Assembly: GCA_938028585.1 (NCBI GenBank)
Contig: CALIZH010000071.1
Coordinates: 1 to 5,902 of the forward strand
DNA length: 5,902 nucleotides
Direction: 5' to 3'
Origin: an uncultured Actinomyces sp.
GTDB lineage: Bacteria; Actinomycetota; Actinomycetes; Actinomycetales; Actinomycetaceae
Below are positions 1 to 4,274 of the stretch, piece by piece; within the stretch, counting starts at the first letter, position 1; each line of letters starts with the position of its first letter. The notes below the pieces were generated by a model. The model worked only from the letters and a program-made list of their open reading frames with translations, was not told the origin of the DNA and made no database searches. Made by a program: the position numbers and the translations under genes.

Positions 1-52
1 TGTAATCATCTGGCTGCGGCACGCGCGGTACGCCATTGGGCAAGCCGCTCAT
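1..52 (-). CDS. Start of an unidentified protein-coding gene (5' fragment)
   Basis: Only the first 17 codons are inside the window, reading MSGLPNGVPRVPQPDDY before the edge. The start is well supported: an ATG at 52-50 is preceded by GAGGAGG (66-60) with a 7-nt spacer, one of the best ribosome binding sites here. Seventeen residues, rich in Pro and Gly, are too few to identify the product. In many actinobacteria pheS lies in this general position downstream of the infC-rpmI-rplT-methyltransferase cluster, so phenylalanyl-tRNA synthetase alpha chain is one possibility, but nothing in the visible residues proves it. The gene is separated from the upstream methyltransferase by about 270 bases with a probable terminator, so it is likely a new transcription unit. 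Confidence 0.6.
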   Translation of the reverse strand, partial: MSGLPNGVPRVPQPDDY

Positions 53-59
53 CTGGATT

Positions 60-66
60 CCTCCTC
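60..66 (-). promoter_or_regulatory. Shine-Dalgarno site of the gene starting at 52
   Basis: The minus strand reads GAGGAGG, complementary to the anti-SD end of 16S rRNA, 7 nt before the ATG. It fixes the start codon of the truncated gene. The ORF that reads through this site in another frame lacks a comparable signal. Confidence 0.7.
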
Positions 67-79
67 GAACCTATGCGGG

Positions 80-88
80 ACCTTATCA
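80..88 (-). promoter_or_regulatory. Candidate extended -10 promoter for the gene at 52
   Basis: The minus strand reads TGATAAGGT, fitting the extended -10 form TGnTAnnnT. I see no good -35 hexamer 16-18 bases upstream. Transcription would start near 73, leaving a short leader of about 20 nt that contains the GAGGAGG site. The call rests on one motif and on the need for a promoter after the terminator at 304-323. Confidence 0.3.
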
Positions 89-160
89 AAGAATACGGAG
101 TAGCGATCCGCCAATCCGACCCCATTTCGACGGTAGCACTCCTCCGAAAAGTACAAGTGA

Positions 161-184
161 AAATTTCGACAACAGCTCGAATTT
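161..184. repeat. Imperfect inverted repeat, possible operator or hairpin
   Basis: On the plus strand AAATTTCGA (161-169) faces TCGAATTT (177-184) across a 7-nt spacer, with one bulged base. ATTTCGAC inside the left arm recurs as an exact 8-bp direct repeat at 124-131. The dyad lies about 110 bases upstream of the gene that starts at 52. It could bind a regulator or form a weak RNA hairpin; nothing decides between these. Confidence 0.35.
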
Positions 185-249
185 CAAGAATCCACACATA
201 CCACGCTAAGGCGACGTTAAGCATTGGTCCATCAGAAAAATGGAAGTTA

Positions 250-281
250 TGCAGTACATCAAAACAGAAAAGATTACTGCA
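250..281. repeat. Inverted repeat with 10 paired bases, possible hairpin or operator
   Basis: On the plus strand TGCAGTA-C-ATC (250-260) faces GATTACTGCA (272-281). This gives ten pairs with a single bulged C at 257 and an A-rich 11-nt loop (261-271). Neither side is followed directly by a T-run, so it is not a classical terminator, though the minus transcript does carry TTTTT some 10 nt further on. It lies about 40 bases beyond the methyltransferase stop. It could be a backup terminator or 3'-end stabiliser for that operon, or an operator for the next gene. Confidence 0.4.
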
Positions 282-303
282 AGGTTAGACAGATCGTGTA
301 TCG

Positions 304-323
304 AAAAAGCCGAAAGCCTCTTA
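304..323 (-). terminator. Weak intrinsic terminator at the end of the infC operon
   Basis: Starting in the methyltransferase stop codon, the minus RNA reads AAGAGGC, loop UUUCG, then GCUUUUU. The 7-bp stem includes two G-U pairs, and the T-run forms its 3' arm. The hairpin is modest, but its position exactly at the stop and the run of five T are what an operon end would show. Confidence 0.45.
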
Positions 324-1169
324 CTCCCCCACGCGCGCGCTCTGCGAGGCAAAGAGGCACATCGCAGCGGCGCTTGCAACGTTGAGGGACTCTGCCTGGC
401 CGCTCATCGGAATCATCACCAGAGCATCGCATGCGGCCATTTCATCATCGCTCATTCCCTGTGCCTCGTTTCCGAAGACCCATGCGTGGGTTTGAGCAAG
501 CCAGCCGCGTCTTTCCCAGGCGGCATACGACATTAATGAGGTCAGGCTGTAGGCACCTTGGGCACCGGAAGTCCCGAGGATTGCAGCATTCATGCCGCGC
601 AAAGTCTGACAGGCCTCGCCAAAAGACGCAGCGGGGACGATGGGAAGATGGAAAACCGAGCCAGCAGAGGAGCGAATGACCTTTGGACTGGAAGAATCAA
701 CACTTCCCTTGACGCTGACAATTGCCCGAGCCCCCATCGCATCCGCGGTACGTATGATGGTGCCAACATTACCCGGGTCTCTCCCCTGAGCAATGACGAC
801 GAGGGTATCCCCACTTTGGATTTCGGGCAGGGACGTCTCAATTGCCTCTGCACGTGCAACTGCGCAAATTCCCTGGCTATCGCCACTCAGCGCCTCAGAG
901 ACTTCGTCGGTGACCTCATGGACCCAACGACACGCTCTGCGTGCATCTTCAATAACGTCGGGGTGCGTCTGAGCGGCTAGTGCCGTGTAATAAACGTCTT
1001 CAATGAAGGAGGAACGGTATCGGACCAGTTCGCGAACTGCCTGGGGTCCCTCAACAAGGATCTTTCCTTGCTTTGAGCGCGCCGAACGCCCGGCCAATGC
1101 CGCGACTTTCTTCACGCGATCAGCGCGAGGATTATCGAGGATGGACGGGCGTTCGGAAAAGCTGCTCAC
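321..1169 (-). CDS. SpoU/TrmH-family RNA 2'-O-ribose methyltransferase (TsnR-like)
   Basis: This enzyme would transfer a methyl group from S-adenosylmethionine to a ribose 2'-OH in rRNA or, less likely, tRNA, in the cytoplasm. The 282-residue product is full length. Residues 20-62 (KILVEGPQAVREL) form the small substrate-binding domain. The SPOUT catalytic domain shows all three motifs: motif 1 around 127-143 (GRDPGNVGTIIRTAD, with Asn134 and Arg140), motif 2 at 232-239 (FGNEAQGM, Glu235) and motif 3 at 253-267 (IPMSGQAESLNVASA, Ser261 and Asn263). The start is a GTG only 7 nt after the rplT stop with a poor Shine-Dalgarno sequence, so translational coupling to rplT is likely. In Mycobacterium tuberculosis the gene after rplT is annotated tsnR. 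The exact target nucleotide cannot be read from sequence, so I leave the symbol empty. Confidence 0.93.
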   Translation of the reverse strand: MSSFSERPSILDNPRADRVKKVAALAGRSARSKQGKILVEGPQAVRELVRYRSSFIEDVYYTALAAQTHPDVIEDARRACRWVHEVTDEVSEALSGDSQGICAVARAEAIETSLPEIQSGDTLVVIAQGRDPGNVGTIIRTADAMGARAIVSVKGSVDSSSPKVIRSSAGSVFHLPIVPAASFGEACQTLRGMNAAILGTSGAQGAYSLTSLMSYAAWERRGWLAQTHAWVFGNEAQGMSDDEMAACDALVMIPMSGQAESLNVASAAAMCLFASQSARVGE

Positions 1170-1176
1170 TGAATGC

Positions 1177-1557
1177 TCAGGCCTTGGGCGCGTTCACGTC
1201 GGCGGGCAGAGCCTTCTTCGCAACCTCAACAAGAGCGTTGAAGGTGGCGATATCGTTGACGGCCAGCTCGGCGAGCATGCGGCGATCGACCTCAACACCG
1301 GCCAGGTTCAGGCCCTGGATGAAACGGTTGTAGGTCATGCCCTGTGCGCGGGAAGCAGCGTTGATGCGCTGGATCCACAGGCGACGGAAATCGCCCTTCT
1401 TCGCCTTGCGGTCACGGTAGGAGTACACGAATGAGTGCGTGACCTGTTCCTTGGCCTTGCGGTACATGCGCGAACGCTGGCCACGGTAGCCGGATGCCTG
1501 CTCGAGTACGGTGCGACGCTTCTTCTTGGCGTTAACAGAACGCTTAACACGTGCCAT
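1177..1557 (-). CDS. rplT: 50S ribosomal protein L20
   Basis: L20 binds 23S rRNA early in large-subunit assembly, and in E. coli and Bacillus it also represses its own operon. The 126-residue product begins MARVKRSVNAKKKRR, the typical basic N-terminal extension. It carries the conserved core GYRGQRSRMYRKAKEQV, then YRDRKAKKGDFRRLWIQRIN and NRFIQGLNLAGVEVDRRMLAELA. The C-terminus is a few residues longer (ending ADVNAPKA) than the roughly 118-residue E. coli protein. The ATG at 1557 is preceded by AAGGAG (1572-1567) at a 9-nt spacing. It lies 29 nt after rpmI and 7 nt before the methyltransferase, in one transcription unit. Identification is secure. Confidence 0.98.
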   Translation of the reverse strand: MARVKRSVNAKKKRRTVLEQASGYRGQRSRMYRKAKEQVTHSFVYSYRDRKAKKGDFRRLWIQRINAASRAQGMTYNRFIQGLNLAGVEVDRRMLAELAVNDIATFNALVEVAKKALPADVNAPKA

Positions 1558-1586
1558 TTTCTAAATCTCCTTGTCGAAGGTGCCGG

Positions 1587-1781
1587 TCACTTGCCCAGCA
1601 GGGTACGGACGCGCTTGACGTCGGCGGTGGCCAGAACCTGGTCCGAGGCCAGACGACGGGTCTTGCGGGAGGACTTGTGCTCGAGGAGGTGGCGTGCACC
1701 AGCCTGCTCGCGCATGATCTTGCCCTTTCCGGTGAGGCGGAAACGCTTCTTGGAACCGGAATGCGTCTTATTCTTCGGCAT
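1587..1781 (-). CDS. rpmI: 50S ribosomal protein L35
   Basis: L35 is a small, very basic protein of the large ribosomal subunit. The 64-residue product starts MPKNKTHSGSKKRFRLTGKG and continues with the conserved stretch HLLEHKSSRKTRRLASDQ, ending VRTLLGK. Its length is normal for the family. The ATG at 1781 has AAGGA upstream at about 8 nt. It sits between infC (43-nt gap) and rplT (29-nt gap), the universal infC-rpmI-rplT order, so it is co-transcribed with both. The gap to infC holds a small palindrome at 1807-1819 that may matter for control of this gene. Confidence 0.97.
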   Translation of the reverse strand: MPKNKTHSGSKKRFRLTGKGKIMREQAGARHLLEHKSSRKTRRLASDQVLATADVKRVRTLLGK

Positions 1782-1806
1782 TATTTTGATCCTTCTTCTT
1801 CCGGAC

Positions 1807-1819
1807 GGGGTTTAACCCC
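1807..1819 (-). repeat. Palindrome in the infC-rpmI gap, possible L20 site
   Basis: The minus strand reads GGGGTTAAACCCC, two 6-bp arms about one central base. As RNA it could form GGGG/CCCC with a UUAAA loop. It lies 25 nt before the rpmI ATG and shares the 9-mer GGGTTAAAC with the infC leader (2569-2577). In E. coli the rpmI translation start is the target of L20 repression, so a conserved RNA element here is plausible. The assignment to L20 is inference only. Confidence 0.4.
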
Positions 1820-1824
1820 AACCT

Positions 1825-2466
1825 TCACTTCTTCTGTGCATCTGCCTCTTGCGAGGCCACACGAGCTTGGTCCTTACTGGCGCGTTCTGCGCGCTTACCG
1901 CGACGTTCTTCACGTTCGGCTTCGCGACGCTTGCGCTGCTCGTTGACCGCATCGGACTTGCGCTTCGTAGGCGCAAGAACCATGGTCATGTTGCGGCCGT
2001 CTTGGCGAGGCATCGATTCGACAGTGGCGAGTTCTCCAACTTCCTCAGCAAGACGCTGCAGGAGTCGGACGCCCGCTTCAGGTCGTGACTGTTCACGACC
2101 GCGGAACATAATCATGACCTTTACCTTGTCACCGGCGGAGAGGAAACGCTCAACGTGTCCCTTCTTCACCGAGAAGTCGTGGTCATCAATCTTCAGACGG
2201 AAGCGAATCTCCTTGAGCTGCGTGTTCGCCTGATTACGGCGAGCATCGCGAGCCTTCTGGGCCGCTTCGTACTTGTATTTTCCGTAGTCCATGAGTTTTG
2301 CAACCGGCGGCTTAGCGTCGGGTGCAACCTCAACCAGGTCGAGGCCCGCTTCTTCGGCAAGACGCAGTGCGTCTTCCACGCGGACAACACCAACCTGTTC
2401 TCCTCCGGGTCCCACGAGACGTACCTCGGGAACTCGAATCCGCTCATTGATGCGAGGCTCGCTAAT
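1825..2466 (-). CDS. infC: Translation initiation factor IF-3, probable ATT start
   Basis: IF-3 binds the 30S subunit, blocks premature 50S joining and checks the start codon-initiator tRNA match. Residues 2-70 form the N-domain (SEPRINERIRVPEVRLVGP and the family signature KLMDYGKYKYE at 58-67). Residues 84-167 form the C-domain (KEIRFRLKIDDHDF, KKGHVERFL, FRGREQSRPE, QDGRNMTMVL). Residues 168-213 are a highly charged Lys/Arg/Glu tail absent from E. coli IF-3. I place the start at ATT 2466-2464 because GGAAGGAG (2480-2473) sits 6 nt upstream and the family-conserved sequence begins exactly there. A GTG at 2499 in frame would add 11 unconserved residues, and its start would lie just after a terminator T-run. 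E. coli infC also starts with AUU, which lets IF-3 repress its own synthesis, so the same control is likely here. First gene of the operon with rpmI, rplT and the methyltransferase. Confidence 0.95.
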   Translation of the reverse strand: MSEPRINERIRVPEVRLVGPGGEQVGVVRVEDALRLAEEAGLDLVEVAPDAKPPVAKLMDYGKYKYEAAQKARDARRNQANTQLKEIRFRLKIDDHDFSVKKGHVERFLSAGDKVKVMIMFRGREQSRPEAGVRLLQRLAEEVGELATVESMPRQDGRNMTMVLAPTKRKSDAVNEQRKRREAEREERRGKRAERASKDQARVASQEADAQKK

Positions 2467-2472
2467 GAGTGG

Positions 2473-2480
2473 CTCCTTCC
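2473..2480 (-). promoter_or_regulatory. Shine-Dalgarno site that selects the ATT start of infC
   Basis: The minus strand reads GGAAGGAG followed by CCACTC and then ATT. The 6-nt spacing is optimal for the ATT and fits no ATG, GTG or TTG. The spacer bases GCCACT (2473-2468) are complementary to AGTGGC at 2520-2515, in the terminator loop just upstream. Confidence 0.75.
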
Positions 2481-2500
2481 ACAGTCGTATCCGTGACACG

Positions 2501-2534
2501 AAAAAGGCCTTCGTGCCACTGTGCGCACGAAGGC
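2501..2534 (-). terminator. Intrinsic terminator/attenuator in the infC leader
   Basis: The minus RNA forms a perfect 10-bp stem, GCCUUCGUGC (2534-2525) with GCACGAAGGC (2516-2507), around an 8-nt loop. It is followed by C and five U (2505-2501). It stands about 140 nt downstream of the presumed promoter and only 34 nt before the infC start codon. It must therefore either be conditional or cap read-through from sseB. Since the only candidate infC promoter lies upstream of it, a conditional attenuator is the better reading. A 7-nt copy of the 5' arm upstream (TTCGTGC, 2651-2645) could disrupt it. Confidence 0.75.
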
Positions 2535-2675
2535 TTATCCCGGCAACAACATCCGTCCGGATGCTACCGTTTAACCCGATCCCCTGGCTCTACGTGGGCA
2601 ACCCGAAAACTCGGGCGGGAATCAAGGTGGGAGAAACTCCGCTTGCACGAATCGGGGCGAAATCCCCGATTGGTC

Positions 2676-2692
2676 GCTAATATCTTAGCAAA
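2676..2692 (-). promoter_or_regulatory. Candidate infC operon promoter (extended -10) with a dyad
   Basis: The minus strand reads TGCTAAGAT (2690-2682), matching the extended -10 form TGnTAnnnT. Transcription would begin near 2675. GCTAA-GATA-TTAGC (2689-2676) makes a small palindrome across the -10. A TTGAGG hexamer at 2704-2699 is too close for TAAGAT but is 16 bp from TATTAG (2682-2677), so the exact -10 is uncertain. TTGAGG is also the right arm of a CCTCAA/TTGAGG inverted repeat spanning 2699-2723. Confidence 0.4.
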
Positions 2693-2741
2693 TTCATTCC
2701 TCAAGGGCGATATCCGATTGAGGGCAATGCGATGGAATGAC

Positions 2742-3506
2742 TCACATCCCCACCCATCGAGGAACCCATTGAATCTGGTCTGTAACGGCGCGCAGCCGAG
2801 GAAGAGCACTGAGCCCTTCAATGACACCCTGGACTTTTTCTCGCAGCTCAGAACGCGTAAGGTCACCTTCATTCCTACGCACCTTCGAGGCATCAATTTC
2901 AAGAATGATGCGACAGATTTCCTGACCGGCATATTCCACGTGGAGATCACTTATTGGCGAGAATTCCCGGCTTGCCTGCTCAAGTAGCAGCTTCTTAAGG
3001 TCGCGATCTTTCCACGCAGGAAGCCAATGATCCCCCTGAGCCAGTGCCGCGGTTGCACTTCTAGGAACCACGATATCGGCACTTCGGGGGTCAAGGACAA
3101 CACGCCCTGCGCTTTCAACCAAAGCGACCAGTGCAACTCGCTTGAAGGGAAGTCCCATAGGACGCGAACTCGAATCAAAATCCGAAAGTGATGCAGAAGA
3201 GCTAAACGCAGCGATCGCTGGCCCCGCAGAGGTTTCAATGACGAGAAACCCAGCCGGATCATGCCCCAACTCCCCCGCATGGACTCCAGTTACTCGAGGA
3301 TCCTCTTCGACACGGATTGGAACAATCACACGCTCATCCTCAAGAGCATGGACCAGCTCTTCGAGTTGTTGCGCGCTATGCTTAGGACACTCAAGCGCGT
3401 GCCGAGTTTTACTCAGAGCCTGCCCGTGATCATCTCGGTTTTGCGCTGCCATCGAAAGACGCTGCGCCAAACGGTTCTTTTGATCGTCGCCAATTGCACC
3501 GGCCAT
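2742..3506 (-). CDS. SseB-family protein
   Basis: The 254-residue product contains an SseB-type domain. Residues 50-66 (ELVHALEDERVIVPIRV) are the opening segment, followed by a strand-rich region with FLVIETSAGPAIAAFSSSASLSDF (87-110), then RVVLDPRSADIVVPRSATAALAQGDHWLPAW (135-165). The C-terminal part (166-254) looks like an alpha/beta region (LHVEYAGQEICRIILEID). The molecular function of the family is not settled; the name comes from an E. coli protein linked to enhanced serine sensitivity. No signal peptide or membrane segment is seen, so it is probably cytoplasmic. The ATG at 3506 overlaps the upstream TGA (TGATG) with AGGAAG 5 nt before it, indicating translational coupling. SseB-family genes often lie beside infC in actinobacteria. 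The family call is fairly safe, the biochemical role unknown. Confidence 0.8.
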   Translation of the reverse strand: MAGAIGDDQKNRLAQRLSMAAQNRDDHGQALSKTRHALECPKHSAQQLEELVHALEDERVIVPIRVEEDPRVTGVHAGELGHDPAGFLVIETSAGPAIAAFSSSASLSDFDSSSRPMGLPFKRVALVALVESAGRVVLDPRSADIVVPRSATAALAQGDHWLPAWKDRDLKKLLLEQASREFSPISDLHVEYAGQEICRIILEIDASKVRRNEGDLTRSELREKVQGVIEGLSALPRLRAVTDQIQWVPRWVGM

Positions 3507-4171
3507 CAGCGCTTCCTAAACCATGAGAAGGGGCCGCGGCGGCCTCCCTTTCCATCCGCTTGAATGGAATCGGGATAGTCGGAGGGAAGAGTTCGACCAA
3601 GCAATAGATCCTCGGTCGCCTGAGGCATTGCCCCCAGCAGCAGCCCAGCCGGAATATCATCCTCACTACTTCCATTGACGTAGCGCTGCGCAGTGATCTG
3701 GCCTGACACACCGGGCTCCACGCCATCGCCCTCTACCAGCCAGGACATAATCGCAACGGCACCATACTTCGACAGTCGCGAAATCACCGAGGCAATCCGA
3801 TCAACTTCCGGTGGCATCGGACGACGCCCCGTCAAAAGTACATTGAGTTCTTCTTCTTGAGTCGTCTGGGTCTGCACTCGCAACCACACCCCCGTCCACG
3901 GCTTCAAACGCACCACGGCCTCGTGAATACCAGAAAGGGCGAGCAACGAATGGAGGGCCTCAGCGGAAGGGATGGGGGCAAGTACTAGGGCAACGGAAAG
4001 CTTGCCGCCCTCAAGGTGAAGCGATTCATCAACGGGGGTATCAAGAGCGTCTCGAGTCGTCGACGCATCTTCCCCCGCATCTTGTGGGAGATCCCCCTCG
4101 AGATCGGACTCCATGTCTGCGACTAGATCACGAAACTGCGCATCCAGATCCCGATTGTTGTCTTCAGACAC
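3506..4171 (-). CDS. Conserved-looking acidic protein of unknown function
   Basis: I do not recognise this 221-residue protein. Residues 1-55 are strongly acidic and probably disordered (LVADMESDLEGDL and following). Residues 56-195 look folded, with hydrophobic strands and helices (KLSVALVLAPIPSAEALHSL, HEAVVRLKPWTGVWLRVQ, IASVISRLSKYGAVAIMSWL, IPAGLLLGAMPQATEDLLLG). The end is basic (GRRGPFSWFRKR counting back from the stop). There is no signal peptide or clear membrane helix. I chose GTG 4171-4169 because GGAGG (4181-4177) lies 5 nt upstream; a GTG at 4183 would add four residues but has no properly spaced site. Its stop overlaps the sseB start by one base, so the two are co-translated and may act together. 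It is driven by the divergent promoter at 4232-4260. Confidence 0.8.
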   Translation of the reverse strand: MSEDNNRDLDAQFRDLVADMESDLEGDLPQDAGEDASTTRDALDTPVDESLHLEGGKLSVALVLAPIPSAEALHSLLALSGIHEAVVRLKPWTGVWLRVQTQTTQEEELNVLLTGRRPMPPEVDRIASVISRLSKYGAVAIMSWLVEGDGVEPGVSGQITAQRYVNGSSEDDIPAGLLLGAMPQATEDLLLGRTLPSDYPDSIQADGKGGRRGPFSWFRKR

Positions 4172-4223
4172 AAGGGCCTCCACTTCCTATTGAGTAACAG
4201 CGTTTATCGTATCGCGACATAGA

Positions 4224-4255
4224 GGCGTGTGATAATACAAAGCGAAAAACACGCC
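4224..4255. repeat. Perfect 7-bp inverted repeat around the divergent promoters
   Basis: GGCGTGT (4224-4230) and ACACGCC (4249-4255) are exact inverted copies separated by 18 bp. The spacer holds the -10 elements of both strands. The left arm covers the presumed start site of the minus transcript, and the right arm lies between its -10 and -35 as well as in the 5' UTR of the S4 gene. This placement suits an operator for a dimeric regulator acting on both genes. Confidence 0.5.
4228..4236 (+). promoter_or_regulatory. Extended -10 promoter of the S4-domain gene
   Basis: The plus strand reads TGTGATAAT: a TGn extension followed by GATAAT, five of six matches to TATAAT. No good -35 is visible 16-18 bp upstream, as is common for extended -10 promoters. 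The start would be near 4243, about 30 nt before the ATG. Confidence 0.5.
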
Positions 4256-4260
4256 CTCAA
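4232..4260 (-). promoter_or_regulatory. Promoter of the 221-aa protein/sseB unit
   Basis: On the minus strand TTGAGG (4260-4255), a 17-bp spacer and TATTAT (4237-4232) make a near-consensus sigma-70-type promoter (4/6 and 5/6 matches). Transcription would start near 4225, giving a leader of about 55 nt. This is the best promoter in the window, and its -10 occupies almost the same bases as the plus-strand -10 of the S4 gene. Confidence 0.65.
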
Positions 4261-4274
4261 GCACAGGAGCGCAC

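Larger units (their letters stand above)
53..320. other. Intergenic region, AT-richer, with two imperfect dyads and no convincing gene
   Basis: This gap separates the stop of the methyltransferase gene from the start of the next minus-strand gene. It is visibly richer in A/T than the flanking coding DNA. Open frames exist on both strands, but none has a ribosome binding site, a recognisable product or typical codon use. I found no T-box signature, no tRNA and no rRNA segment. What it holds is a probable terminator tail at the upstream end, inverted repeats at 250-281 and 161-184, the 8-bp direct repeat ATTTCGAC at 124-131 and 163-170, and a candidate promoter near 80-88. Confidence 0.6.
2467..2675 (-). 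ncRNA. Structured 5' leader of the infC-rpmI-rplT operon
   Basis: About 200 nt of non-coding RNA would precede infC. In order it can form a 7-bp hairpin ATCGGGG/CCCCGAT (2670-2651), a 5-bp hairpin CCCGA/TCGGG with a GUUU loop (2615-2602), a small hairpin CATCC/GGATG (2563-2550) and the terminator (2534-2507). Alternative pairings compete. The 3' arm of the first hairpin can pair with ATCGGG at 2580-2575, and TTCGTGC at 2651-2645 can pair with the terminator 3' arm. Such mutually exclusive structures are typical of ribosomal-protein leaders such as the L20 leader of Firmicutes. I cannot match this one to a known class by eye. A 5-codon frame (MLLPG, 2552-2535) ends just before the terminator. 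Confidence 0.6.

Noticed and set aside
56..76. GGTTCGA on the minus strand, resembling a tRNA T-loop, and GTACCGCG (minus strand, 32-25), resembling a T-box element
   Set aside because: No 5-bp T-stem, acceptor stem or anticodon arm can be built, and there is no specifier or terminator structure of a T-box. GTACCGCG lies inside the coding start of the gene at 52.
86..199. 37-codon minus-strand frame (MCGFLKFELLSKF...) with four Phe codons, resembling a Phe leader peptide
   Set aside because: There is no ribosome binding site before its ATG, no clear terminator/antiterminator pair after it, and the downstream gene is unidentified. The Phe content is not extreme.
6..224. 72-codon minus-strand open frame across the intergenic gap
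   Set aside because: It has no Shine-Dalgarno site, has an unlikely amino-acid pattern, and overlaps the much better-supported start at 52 in another frame.
240..980. Plus-strand open frames opposite the methyltransferase gene
   Set aside because: They are antisense to a gene with all three SpoU motifs and have no ribosome binding sites or recognisable domains.
2467..2499. GTG at 2499 as the infC start, adding MSRIRLWKEPL
   Set aside because: The added residues are outside the family-conserved region. The only SD-like bases lie in the terminator stem, and the ideal SD is placed for the ATT at 2466.
2535..2552. Five-codon frame MLLPG ending directly before the leader terminator, as an attenuator peptide
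   Set aside because: The position is suggestive, but the upstream bases (CGGACGG) are too close and too weak for a ribosome binding site, and the codons are not obviously diagnostic.
2564..2950. 128-codon minus-strand frame overlapping the infC leader and sseB end
   Set aside because: It lies out of frame inside sseB, which has clear family features. The overlap with the structured leader and the lack of a start signal make it a shadow frame.
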